A stretch of 64,000 nucleotides of DNA from Anaerolineales bacterium (GTDB lineage Bacteria > Chloroflexota > Anaerolineae > Aggregatilineales > UBA2796), in NCBI GenBank assembly GCA_015075625.1, contig JABTTZ010000003.1, forward strand, positions 620,001 to 684,000, given 5' to 3'. A model generated the notes under the pieces. It was not told the origin of the DNA. It worked only from the letters and a program-made list of their open reading frames with translations, and did not search any database. The position numbers and the translations under genes are program-made. Positions 25,879 through 34,055 of this stretch are shown in pieces (the stretch's first letter is position 1; each line of letters starts with the position of its first letter).

Positions 25879-27153
25879 TTAACTCTGGTAGGCGATCTCG
25901 CCGTCTTTTATGACCGTGTGGGCTAAATTTCCACCAAAACGATACGCCAAAAAGCGGTAATCTTCGGCATCCCAAAGGACGAGATCGGCTTTCTTGCCAA
26001 CCTCGATACTACCCACTTGATCACCGCGATCTACGGCAAAGGCGGCGTTGATTGTGGCAGCGGCAAGGGATTGTGCGGGCGTCATCCCCAAATTTCGTGC
26101 TGCCAACGCCAAGACAAACTGCATGTTCTCACACCAGGCGGTGCCGGGGTTGCAATCCGTTCCTAAGGCAACCACCGCCCCGGCTTCGATCAAAGCGCGG
26201 GCGGGGGCGGTGTTGGTGATTCCCAAGCCAAACGGCGTGGCGGGCAGCAAGGTAGCGATTGTCTCCGATGCCGCGAGTAAACGCACCTGATCCACTGGCG
26301 TTACCAAGAGATGATCCACACTCCGTGCGCCGGCTGCTACGGCGAGAGGAACACCGCCGAGAGCGGCAAACTCATCAGCGTGTAACCGGGGGGTCATCCC
26401 CGCCATTCGCGCCATCTCAAAAATACGTTCTGTTTGGGCAACGCTGAAAGCGCCTTGCTCGCAAAAAACATCGCAATAAAGAATGCCCGGATAGAGTTCT
26501 GCCTTCCAAACGGCTACCTTCGGGATCATCTCATTCACAATCAGATCGACATAGCCATCACTATCCTCGGCAAACTCTGGAGGAATATCGTGCGCCCCCA
26601 TAAAGGTGGGGACAAGATCGATGCGCTGCTCCATATCTAGCAAAGCAATAGCGTTCAGTAGCGTGATCTCAGTCGCCGTGTTTAAGCCGTAACCGGTCTT
26701 ACATTCAAGGGTGGTTGTCCCATGCTGAAGGGCGCGAAGAAGGCGCGGCGCGGTTTGGTTGATCAACGATTCTAAGGTGGCGGCGCGGGTTTCGCGGACA
26801 GTCCGGTTAATTCCCCCCCCTGCCGCATTAATTTCCATATAGGTTGCCCCGTTGATGCGCTGTTCCAGTTCGGCAGCGCGATCCCCTGCCCACACCATAT
26901 GGGTGTGGGGATCGACCAACCCCGGTGTGACCAAGCGCCCTTCGGCATCGGTGATCGCGTTGGGGGAGTAGGCGGCAAGAACTGCCTCGCGTTCGCCAAC
27001 GGCAACAATTCGCCCATGAAGCATGGCAACAGCGGCGTTTTGAATCAACCCTAAATCGCCCAAATATTCCCCACGCTGGGGTTTCCCCTCATGAGCAGGC
27101 ATGACACACAACTGCCCAATCCGATCCACAATTCGATCAACAATCATTGGCAT
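25879..27153 (-). CDS. hutI: Imidazolonepropionase
   Basis: 424 residues of the amidohydrolase fold. It shows the metal-binding pair DPHTHMVWAGDR, the substrate loop ECKTGYGLNTATE, LHADEFAALGG and the catalytic Asp in GTDCNPGTAW. It hydrolyses 4-imidazolone-5-propionate to N-formimino-glutamate, the third step of histidine breakdown. The ATG has AGGAGAG 8 nt upstream. The other hut genes (hutH, hutU, hutG or hutF) are not next to it. The downstream gap 25684-25878 holds a stray TATAAT but no gene. Confidence 0.95.
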   Translation of the reverse strand: MPMIVDRIVDRIGQLCVMPAHEGKPQRGEYLGDLGLIQNAAVAMLHGRIVAVGEREAVLAAYSPNAITDAEGRLVTPGLVDPHTHMVWAGDRAAELEQRINGATYMEINAAGGGINRTVRETRAATLESLINQTAPRLLRALQHGTTTLECKTGYGLNTATEITLLNAIALLDMEQRIDLVPTFMGAHDIPPEFAEDSDGYVDLIVNEMIPKVAVWKAELYPGILYCDVFCEQGAFSVAQTERIFEMARMAGMTPRLHADEFAALGGVPLAVAAGARSVDHLLVTPVDQVRLLAASETIATLLPATPFGLGITNTAPARALIEAGAVVALGTDCNPGTAWCENMQFVLALAARNLGMTPAQSLAAATINAAFAVDRGDQVGSIEVGKKADLVLWDAEDYRFLAYRFGGNLAHTVIKDGEIAYQS

Positions 27154-27176
27154 ATTGACTCTCTCCTAGAAAAAAT

Positions 27177-27890
27177 CTATTGGGGCAGATCATACTGACT
27201 GCCAACAGATGGTTCTTCCTCATCAACATAGGGAAGGGGTGCTGTTCGGCGGACGTTTACCCGCGTCAAAATGGGAATATCATCTTCTTGGAGCGGGACG
27301 CCGAATTCCTCCGCATGGGGGTGATCATGATCATCACTTAGGGGGGGAAGGGCATCATCTGTCCGGCGGTGGATAAAGGCGCCAAAGATGACCATCCCTA
27401 TTCCCCCGACAATGACTATCGCCAGCAACGCCCCTAACGCCGCTACCCCCAGACGGACAGGGAGCGTGAGCGGAATATAAAGAATAGATTCCTGTACTGC
27501 TGGCGCGGCTAGACGTACTGCACCAAGTTCCCGCGTCAGTCGTTCCGCCGCCCCAAGCTGCAAGACAACCGCCTCTGACGCGCTATACTCTGGGTGACTC
27601 ACATGCAAGGTGTATTGAGCGGGAGGAACGCCCTCAAAACAAAATGGAGCGGGAGCAATGGTCACATGGTTTGCTACGACCACGTTGGCGATGTTTCGCA
27701 AGGTGACATTCATCGCCATGAGCGCTTCTTCGCCCGCATCCCGAACGCCGTTCTCGTTCGTATCACCGTAAGCAACGACGCAGATTGTCCCCATTTCCCC
27801 GCCTTGTGCGGCGATGGGGCGCGGCAGCAGCAATCCAACGGCAAGGAACAGCCCCAAACAAACACATGCACGCTTCATCATCACATCCAC
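27177..27890 (-). CDS. Exported, membrane-anchored protein with SdrD B-like domain
   Basis: 237 residues: a signal peptide (CVCLGLFLAVGLLLPRPIAAQ), then a small beta domain beginning CVVAYGDTNENGVRDAGEEAL, the Ca-binding start of SdrD/Cna B-type domains, and ending FEGVPPAQYTLHVSHPEYSA. One membrane helix (about 147-172) and an acidic His/Asp-rich cytosolic tail follow. It probably displays a single Ig-like module outside the cell. It lies 23 bp upstream of hutI on the same strand; a functional link is not obvious. Confidence 0.72.
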   Translation of the reverse strand: MDVMMKRACVCLGLFLAVGLLLPRPIAAQGGEMGTICVVAYGDTNENGVRDAGEEALMAMNVTLRNIANVVVANHVTIAPAPFCFEGVPPAQYTLHVSHPEYSASEAVVLQLGAAERLTRELGAVRLAAPAVQESILYIPLTLPVRLGVAALGALLAIVIVGGIGMVIFGAFIHRRTDDALPPLSDDHDHPHAEEFGVPLQEDDIPILTRVNVRRTAPLPYVDEEEPSVGSQYDLPQ

Positions 27891-27966
27891 ACCCTCAAAC
27901 TTGGCAAGGGATTATAGCACGGGCGGGCTTTCCCTTCCCCACGTCCACCCTACGAGAGGACTACCC

Positions 27967-29100
27967 ATGCGCGTTCTGATGATTTCCAAAGCCTGTGTGG
28001 TGGGTATTTACCAACGAAAATTGGAGCAGATCGCCGCACTTGGCGTTGACCTGATGCTTGTTGTGCCACCCGTTTGGGCGGATAAAAGTGGGGCGATTCC
28101 GCTTGAACGCGCTCATATGAAGGGGTATCAGGTGGCGGTGATTCCTCCGCGTTTCAATGGAAACTACCATCTTCATGTCTACCCTGGGTTGGGTCGCCTG
28201 ATCCAAGAGTGGCAACCAGACATCGTTCATAGTGATGAAGAACCTTACAATCTCGCCACATGGCAAGCGCTCTGGCACGCCCGACGAATCGGGGCAAAAA
28301 CGCTTTATTTTAGTTGGCAGAACATCTGCCGCCGTTACCCGCCGCCTTTTTCGTGGGGGGAGCGATGGGTCTTGTATCGTGCTGATCAGGGCATTATGGG
28401 AACAGAAAGTGCCGCAGAGGTCTTTCGAGCAAAAGGGCATCGCGGCGGGTTGACGGTGATCCCGCAGTTTGGCGTTGATTTGGCAGATTTTCCTTTCCGT
28501 CCGCACACCATTGACCCACAGGGGGAAAGGGACGGCGCGGAACGAGTCGTCGGCTTTATTGGAAGGCTTGTTCCCGAAAAGGGCGTTGATCTCTTGCTGC
28601 GGGCGGCGCAGGAGGTGATCGCGGGAGGGCAAGCAATTCGTCTTATGATCGTTGGGCAAGGGAGCGAACGGGAAGCCCTAGAACGCTTGGCGGCGACACT
28701 TGGCATTGCTGAACAAGTGACCTTTTTCGGGCATGTGCCGTCGCTGCAAATGCCCACCCTTTACCCCCAATTGGATGTCCTCTGTTTGCCCTCACGGACG
28801 CTGCCAACATGGAAAGAGCAGTTCGGGCGGGTGATCCTAGAGGCAATGGCATCGGGTGTCCCGGTCATTGGCTCAGACAGTGGGGCAATTCCCGATGTGA
28901 TTGGGGATGCAGGCGTTATTGTCCCAGAGGAAAACCCGCACGCCCTAGCTGAAGCGCTGCGGGGGCTACTCTCCGATCCAGCGCGACACGCTGATCTTGC
29001 CCAGAAGGGGCGGGCGCGGGTAGAGGCGTACTTCACCCATCAACGCATTGCCGAGGCGACAGTGCGCGTTTACGAACGCCTTTGGCGGAAGCCTTTATGA
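27967..29100 (+). CDS. GT4 family glycosyltransferase
   Basis: 377 residues of the GT-B fold. The N-terminal half has MRVLMISKACVVGIYQRKLE and PDIVHSDEEPYNLA. The C-terminal half has FIGRLVPEKGVDLLLRAAQE, LMIVGQGSEREALERLA and the E-x7-E type motif in EQFGRVILEAMASGVPVIG, typical of GT4 retaining enzymes. The donor is a nucleotide sugar and the acceptor is unknown. GAGAGGA sits 7 nt before the ATG at 27967, which rules out longer starts that read over the divergent gene. Confidence 0.92.
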   Translation: MRVLMISKACVVGIYQRKLEQIAALGVDLMLVVPPVWADKSGAIPLERAHMKGYQVAVIPPRFNGNYHLHVYPGLGRLIQEWQPDIVHSDEEPYNLATWQALWHARRIGAKTLYFSWQNICRRYPPPFSWGERWVLYRADQGIMGTESAAEVFRAKGHRGGLTVIPQFGVDLADFPFRPHTIDPQGERDGAERVVGFIGRLVPEKGVDLLLRAAQEVIAGGQAIRLMIVGQGSEREALERLAATLGIAEQVTFFGHVPSLQMPTLYPQLDVLCLPSRTLPTWKEQFGRVILEAMASGVPVIGSDSGAIPDVIGDAGVIVPEENPHALAEALRGLLSDPARHADLAQKGRARVEAYFTHQRIAEATVRVYERLWRKPL

Positions 29101-29144
29101 GGGCAACTGCGTAACGCCCAGCCTTCATTTTACTCAGCCGCTGG

Positions 29145-30308
29145 TTAGGTAATGCGATTAATCAGGATTTCAAAAATGCTGCCTTTCACTCTATGTGGAA
29201 TCAGTCCGGGATTATCCTTGCTTATTTCTTCAAGCACTTTTTGAAGTTTCGATGACCCTTTATAGCGAATAGGGGTAACTGGAAACAAATCCTTCAATGC
29301 CTGACCGATAGACGTTGGTTTTACCCACCCCCCTGTGCTTTCTACGTTCGGGTTTTTAACGACACTGACATATGCCGCCAAAACCATGTAAAGCCCAATC
29401 TCTTGAGGCAATCGCAGGCGATGAGACACTGGCTTTGTATCCGATTGCTCCTCAATTTCAAACCATTTGGGGAACACAGTGGCGAAAGATGTCACCATCA
29501 TTGCCACTTCTTTTGAACTCAATTGAGCGTTCGTAGGTTGTTTTTTGACCTCAGCCATCAAGGCGGGCAGTTGAATCCATCCATCATTTGTTTGTGAAGA
29601 CGCGGGAATGCTTTGATGTGCGTTAATCAACGCTCTCAGAAACAGAGAATCAAAAGGGCTTTTGGGAGGCGGTTCGGTGTTTGGCTGCGTATTTACGGCT
29701 GGCGAGGGTGCTAGTTTTTTTTCGTTCCCACTAGGTGTGGGCTTAGTCTGTACCGAAGGCGAGGCGGCGGTTGGCTTCTTATTGTCGCCATTGGCTGTGG
29801 ACGGTGCGGGCTTGGTCTGTACCGAAGGTATTGTTTCTACCGGTTTGTTTTGGGTAACATCTGGGTCCGGCGGCACTATCTCATCGAACTCGAGAAAGCG
29901 TGAACAAGCGCTGCGAAGGGTTGGCGGTGTATTCTTTTCGCCAATCCCTAACACATACTTGCCCTCATTTTTGAGTCGCGTTGCCAATGCCGTATAATCG
30001 GAGTCACTAGCGATGATGCAAAAGTGTGTAATATCTTTTTGGGTGTAGTGCATCTCCATGACATCAATCACAAGGGAGATATCAACACTATTTTTACCTG
30101 ATCCGGTATTGCTTGGCACCCAAACGGGATGTATTCCGTGCTGTCCAGCAGTTTTCTCCCACTGATCCAGTGAGTTTTTACCAAAAAAGACCTTCGCCAT
30201 ACGAGGGTTTAGATTCTTTTTTAGCTTTTTCCATACCTCTATAAATCGTGTCGTGGATATGTTGTCCCCATCAATGAAAACGGCAAAGACAGGATTGGGT
30301 GAAGACAT
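29145..30308 (-). CDS. NYN-domain (LabA/MARF1-like) protein with two OST-HTH/LOTUS-like domains
   Basis: 387 residues from the ATG at 30308. Residues 1-155 form a PIN-like NYN nuclease domain: VFAVFIDGDNISTTRF, the acidic residues in DISLVIDVMEMHYTQK and IIASDSDYTALATRLKNEGK, and VLGIGEKNTP. A low-complexity Lys/Pro/Thr linker with repeated VQTKPAPS-like units (about 165-225) leads to two C-terminal regions resembling OST-HTH/LOTUS domains (FLRALINAHQSIPASSQT, GWIQLPALMAEV; then GGWVKPTSIGQALKDLFPV). The likely role is cleavage or binding of RNA. Its base composition looks lower in GC than its neighbours, which may indicate transfer. Confidence 0.8.
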   Translation of the reverse strand: MSSPNPVFAVFIDGDNISTTRFIEVWKKLKKNLNPRMAKVFFGKNSLDQWEKTAGQHGIHPVWVPSNTGSGKNSVDISLVIDVMEMHYTQKDITHFCIIASDSDYTALATRLKNEGKYVLGIGEKNTPPTLRSACSRFLEFDEIVPPDPDVTQNKPVETIPSVQTKPAPSTANGDNKKPTAASPSVQTKPTPSGNEKKLAPSPAVNTQPNTEPPPKSPFDSLFLRALINAHQSIPASSQTNDGWIQLPALMAEVKKQPTNAQLSSKEVAMMVTSFATVFPKWFEIEEQSDTKPVSHRLRLPQEIGLYMVLAAYVSVVKNPNVESTGGWVKPTSIGQALKDLFPVTPIRYKGSSKLQKVLEEISKDNPGLIPHRVKGSIFEILINRIT

Positions 30309-30404
30309 AGGGCGGCGCACAGCTTTCACTGATACAGAGAAACTGCCTATAATATTACCCCCCCCAATACAAAAATCAAGATGGGAAATCATACAGGGTT
30401 GTCC

Positions 30405-30462
30405 TTACCCCTTCTCCTATTAGCGCTGCGCAGCAGGGAGAGGGGGCAAGGGGTGAAAGCTG
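30405..30462 (+). repeat. Family B repeat, copy 4 (short)
   Basis: CTTACCCCTTCTCCTATTAG and CAGGGAGAGGGGGCAAGGGG form paired arms around GCGCTGCGC. It lies upstream of the NYN gene and beside a family A copy. Confidence 0.6.
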
Positions 30463-30473
30463 TGAAGGATTTT

Positions 30474-30572
30474 CCTAGTACAACCACAATGAACAGGCAG
30501 CATAATAGCACATGATCCCGCCGCTAAAGAGCAGCGGGCTGAAAGCAGCCACCCCTTCGGGGCTTGGAATGC
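30474..30572 (+). repeat. Family A palindromic repeat, copy 3
   Basis: Head CCTAGTACAACCACAATGAA, then CATGATCCCGCCGCT / AGCAGCGGG, then GCTGAAAGCAGCC, the perfect CCCCTTCGGGG hairpin and CTTGGAATGC. The 297-bp gap 30309-30605 holds only this, family B copy 4 and the NYN gene upstream region. Confidence 0.85.
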
Positions 30573-30605
30573 GTCCCATCCCCCACTATCCGCCAAGCCT
30601 GAATC

Positions 30606-31529
30606 TCATGGTTGTTTCTCCGCGATGCTTTCCTCCAAAGGCGTCACGATGCGGAAGCCAATATGGTGATCTTGATAGTTGGGCGGGTCTTCAAAGTGTT
30701 TGTACGCGGAACGGGCAACAAAGCCATTGCTCCCCCACCAGCCACCTTTTTCCATCTTCCTCAGTCCGCTTTCGGGGCCTGTTGGATCCTCTTTGATCTT
30801 CAACCGAGGGTAATCCGCGCTTAGCCAGTCTGCCACCCATTCCATCGCATTGCCCGCCATATCATGAGCGCCAACCCAACTAATACCCTCTGGATAGCTC
30901 CCTACCGGCATTGGCGCTTTTGTCCCCACCACATTCGCTTTTAGAGGGTCAAACTCGTTCCCCCAGGGGTACATCAGGGATTCCGTCCCCCGTGCAGCAA
31001 ATTCCCATTCCGCCTCTGTAGGCAATCGTCCACCCCGCCAATGAGCATAGGCTTCCGCCTCGTACCATGTAACGCACAGACGGGGGAAATCATCCTCGCT
31101 AAATTCACAGGGGAGGGGGAGTTTCGAGACGTTCTGTCGCTTTAGCCACTTCAATCCGTCTGGTGACCAGTGAGCCTCTGTTGTGTACCCGCCATCCTCC
31201 ACAAATGCCCCATATGCCTTGTTCGTCACTTCATACGTATCGATCCAATAGCCCTTCGTCAAGCATGTTTCACGGGCGGGGGATTCATATTGGAGCGCAC
31301 TTGCCACCCATGACGGCGCATTCAGTGTTTTGATCAACGCCTGTGCCTCTTTGTAATCTGTCCCCATGATAAAACAGCCCGGCGGAACAAAGACTTGGGC
31401 AATGCCTTTATCATCGGTGCGGCTGTCTCCCGCGCTTGGTGTATCCCCCATTACTCGCCGGCCTCCTGTGATCACGATAATGCTCATTATCGTCACTAAT
31501 ATTCCCAAACTGACCTGTCGGCGGTTCAT
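30606..31529 (-). CDS. SUMF1/FGE-fold (EgtB/PvdO-like) exported protein, not a formylglycine-generating enzyme
   Basis: 307 residues with an N-terminal membrane helix or signal (LGILVTIMSIIVITGGR). The SUMF1 fold follows: FVPPGCFIMGTDY, KGYWIDTYEVTNKAY, WYEAEAYAHWRGGRLPTEAE, ARGTESLMYPWGNEFD, HDMAGNAMEWVADW, KGGWWGSNGFVARSAY and HIGFRIVTP. The pair of active-site cysteines expected near the C-terminal RSAY segment in true formylglycine-generating enzymes is absent, so that activity is unlikely. SUMF1-like domains also serve as binding modules. It is divergent from an HTH-TPR regulator 86 bp away. Confidence 0.85.
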   Translation of the reverse strand: MNRRQVSLGILVTIMSIIVITGGRRVMGDTPSAGDSRTDDKGIAQVFVPPGCFIMGTDYKEAQALIKTLNAPSWVASALQYESPARETCLTKGYWIDTYEVTNKAYGAFVEDGGYTTEAHWSPDGLKWLKRQNVSKLPLPCEFSEDDFPRLCVTWYEAEAYAHWRGGRLPTEAEWEFAARGTESLMYPWGNEFDPLKANVVGTKAPMPVGSYPEGISWVGAHDMAGNAMEWVADWLSADYPRLKIKEDPTGPESGLRKMEKGGWWGSNGFVARSAYKHFEDPPNYQDHHIGFRIVTPLEESIAEKQP

Positions 31530-31615
31530 ATTCTCTCCTTGCTTGTCCGTACCGTTCAGGAAATACTATCCTGACCGGTAATTCTGATCGCCATCCGGCA
31601 AGAAAGTGGCACAGA

Positions 31616-32911
31616 GTGGCACACCGAGGTGATACGATTGCGAGCGCCTTTGCCTCCCAATTAAAGGCATATATAGCCAACGCCGGGGTAAACGCCAGTG
31701 AGCTTGCCCGCCAAGCCGGGCTGCCCCGCCGCACCGTAGCAAACTGGCTCAACGGCGAAGCCCGCCGCCCCCGCTATTGGGAAGATGTTCTCAAGATTGC
31801 ACGCAGCCTTGCCCTAACCACAGCCCAAACAGATGATCTGCTCCATTGTGCCGGCTTTCCCTCCCTAGTCCATTTGCGCCGTCATTCCCCTCACCACCCC
31901 CTTCTAAAAGAGCGCACAGTGCAGGCGTTGGAGGGTGAATTAGGTGGATGGGTGATCGCCATCTTAGGTGAGAGCGAAGGGCGTTTGTTGGGAGACCTTC
32001 CCCCCACCAAAGCAGTTTATATCTTAGAACATACCCTTTACCTTGCCGAAGTTCTGGGACGGACTGAGTTCAATACGCGCTTGCGACTGGAATTAGGGAT
32101 GTGCCTGTATGCTTTAGGACGCTACAGGGATGCCTATCAAGCATTTGCCGCTACCCTACACTGTGCATCCGGCTATCCACTGGGCGAAATCGTTGCTCAG
32201 GCACTCCCCATGATATTATGGACGTTAGCTCAGAGCGATTTTGCGGCAGCCGAAGGGGATTCCTACGCGGGCATGTTAGAGAGACTCTACCCTGATCTGG
32301 AAGATGAACCGGTACGCCTACGCGGGCTGAACGCGCTTGGCATGTGGGCAGCCTACCGCAGGCACTATGGGGATGCAGAACAGTATTATACGGCATTACA
32401 GGTGTTGGCAGAGGGGGTGGCAAGCCCCGAAGGTGAACGCTATGGACTGATCGCCTTGAATAACCTGGGTGATCTTTTTGCCCGTTGTCATGATCTTGCC
32501 CGTGCTGAAAACTATTTCGAGCAAGCCAGTGCCTATGTTGAGCGTTATCCGGCATTGCTCCCCGCCGCCGTGCCTCTCTGGGTGAATCGCGGTATAGCCC
32601 AAAGCAGCCAAGGGCATTATGCAGCGGCTCTTATTTATTTTGACCGTGCGGCATCCTACTGTGTGATGGAGAAAACCCCCTCTCTCGCCTTCGTGATCAC
32701 CGTCAATCGCGGTGATGCGCTCCTTCATCAGAGGGATATGCGTGGCGCTGCGGCAGCCTTTGAGCAAGCACAAGACTTTAGTGAGGCAGGCGCAAGTCCT
32801 GAGATAGATGTATTGGTCACAGGGGTGATCACCGCATTCAAAAACGGCGAAGGCGATCACCTGCTGATTGATCAAGGTTACAACAAGGTGATCGCTTACA
32901 CCCGCCGTTAG
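31616..32911 (+). CDS. HTH (XRE-like) regulator with TPR-rich C-terminus
   Basis: About 431 residues. The N-terminal 60 form an XRE-type helix-turn-helix (FASQLKAYIANAGVNASELA, LPRRTVANWLNGEARRPRYW). The remainder is helical with TPR-like repeats (LRLELGMCLYALGRYRDAYQ, ALNNLGDLFARCHDLARAEN, RGIAQSSQGHYAAALIYFDR, RGDALLHQRDMRGAAAAFEQ). This resembles regulators whose TPR part senses a peptide or protein. No ATG lies at the beginning. GTG at 31616 is the longest start, and a later start near 31637 behind GAGGTG is possible. It may regulate the divergent SUMF1-like gene. Confidence 0.75.
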   Translation: MAHRGDTIASAFASQLKAYIANAGVNASELARQAGLPRRTVANWLNGEARRPRYWEDVLKIARSLALTTAQTDDLLHCAGFPSLVHLRRHSPHHPLLKERTVQALEGELGGWVIAILGESEGRLLGDLPPTKAVYILEHTLYLAEVLGRTEFNTRLRLELGMCLYALGRYRDAYQAFAATLHCASGYPLGEIVAQALPMILWTLAQSDFAAAEGDSYAGMLERLYPDLEDEPVRLRGLNALGMWAAYRRHYGDAEQYYTALQVLAEGVASPEGERYGLIALNNLGDLFARCHDLARAENYFEQASAYVERYPALLPAAVPLWVNRGIAQSSQGHYAAALIYFDRAASYCVMEKTPSLAFVITVNRGDALLHQRDMRGAAAAFEQAQDFSEAGASPEIDVLVTGVITAFKNGEGDHLLIDQGYNKVIAYTRR

Positions 32912-32965
32912 TAGGTAACCATGATTCTTAGAGCCTATTTCGGAGTTGGTGTGTGAGTGCTGTTA

Positions 32966-33080
32966 TCACCACAGGGGTGGTGAGGGGCAGCGCCCCTCAG
33001 AGGAATAATCCCCCCTCGCCTCCTGTGTGGGCGAGGGGGTGTGCCTACCGTTCACATGGTTCAGACGGATAGATACTTAG
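32966..33080 (-). repeat. Family B repeat, copy 5 (reverse orientation)
   Basis: On the minus strand it begins CTAAGTATCTATCCGTCTGA, then GTGAACGGTAGG, CCCCCTCGCC / GGCGAGGGGG, GATTATTCCTC and GAGGGGCGCTGCCCCTC. It matches copy 1 at 15.1 kb in head, order and length. It fills the gap between two genes. Confidence 0.8.
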
Positions 33081-33097
33081 GATGTGTTGCTGAAACA

Positions 33098-33106
33098 TGG
33101 TATACT
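33098..33106 (+). promoter_or_regulatory. Extended -10 element for the hydrolase gene
   Basis: TGGTATACT, 36 bp before the start at 33143, just beyond the end of the family B repeat. Confidence 0.4.
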
Positions 33107-33142
33107 TTCTAGAACGAATTTTCTATTGGCGAGAGCGAATCG

Positions 33143-33946
33143 ATGCCTACCTTAGCACACAATGGCGGAGAGATTTATTATGAGGTTGCCGGTGAAGGGT
33201 CGCCGCTTGTTCTCATTCATGCTGGCGTTGCCGATCAGACGATGTGGGATTACCAGTGGACAGCGTTCACAGCGCGTCACAGAACGATTCGCTATGACAC
33301 ACGGGGATGGGGAAAAACGACCAGCACGGATGTTACCTTCTCCAATCGGGATGATTTGCGGGCGCTGCTCGATCATCTAGGGGTAGCGAAGGCAGCCGTG
33401 ATGGGCGTCTCTCGTGGGGGGCAAATTGCCACCGATTTCACCCTTGAATTCCCCGAACGGGTTTCAGCGCTCATCCCTGTGGCGGCAGGTTTAGGCGGAT
33501 TTGAAGCCCCCGTAACGCCTGCCGAAGAAGCTCTTTTTGCCGCCGCTGAAGCTGCTGGAGAAAGAAAGGCATGGGACGAACTGACCGATCTGGAAGTCCA
33601 AATTTGGGTGCAAGGACCTTACCGCCGCCCAAATGAGGTCGATTCGGCTGTATTAGACCATGCCCGACGGATGATTCGAGGGAGTTACGCCCTTCACGAG
33701 AGTGAGACGCTCACGCCAATCACCCTAACTCCTCCGGCTGTTGGGCGGCTTGCGGAGATTGCTTGCCCAACCCTTGTCATTTGGGGCGATAAAGATGTCA
33801 GCGAGGTCGCAGCAAACTGTGAAGCACTCGTGGCGGGGATCGCCGGAGCGCGGAAGGTGATACTCCCCAATGCAGCGCACTTGCCGAATATGGAATACCC
33901 GGAGAAATTTGCTGAAATGGTGCTGAGTTTCTTGGGGAGTATTTAA
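33143..33946 (+). CDS. Alpha/beta hydrolase
   Basis: 267 residues of the enol-lactonase / epoxide hydrolase-like group. The nucleophile elbow is GVSRGGQ (Ser90), the acid is Asp in IWGDKDVSE and the base is His246 in NAAHLPNMEYP. The N-terminal strand PLVLIHAGVADQTMW and RYDTRGWGKT are typical. The His-Ala-Gly oxyanion loop is as in 3-oxoadipate enol-lactonase, but no aromatic-degradation genes are nearby, so the substrate is open. No signal peptide. Confidence 0.88.
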   Translation: MPTLAHNGGEIYYEVAGEGSPLVLIHAGVADQTMWDYQWTAFTARHRTIRYDTRGWGKTTSTDVTFSNRDDLRALLDHLGVAKAAVMGVSRGGQIATDFTLEFPERVSALIPVAAGLGGFEAPVTPAEEALFAAAEAAGERKAWDELTDLEVQIWVQGPYRRPNEVDSAVLDHARRMIRGSYALHESETLTPITLTPPAVGRLAEIACPTLVIWGDKDVSEVAANCEALVAGIAGARKVILPNAAHLPNMEYPEKFAEMVLSFLGSI

Positions 33947-34010
33947 GCGGTAATTGGGGAAGGGCGCGTAGGTCGATAGACGTATGCGTCCTTGATGTCA
34001 CTATGCAGCA

Positions 34011-34030
34011 GGCGATCCAGTTGGATCGCC
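34011..34030. terminator. Perfect hairpin between convergent genes
   Basis: GGCGATCCAGTTGGATCGCC, a 9-bp stem with a 2-nt loop, lies between gene ends at 33946 and 34056. There is no T-run, so its use as a terminator is a guess. Confidence 0.4.
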
Positions 34031-34055
34031 CGTTCTGATTGTCCCTAAGCGCAGG

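Noticed and set aside
25708-25926. 72-codon plus-strand frame after a TATAAT
   Set aside because: It overlaps the end of hutI, has no ribosome site and no recognisable sequence.
30606-31529. Formylglycine-generating enzyme
   Set aside because: The fold is right, but the active-site cysteines near the C-terminal motif are absent.
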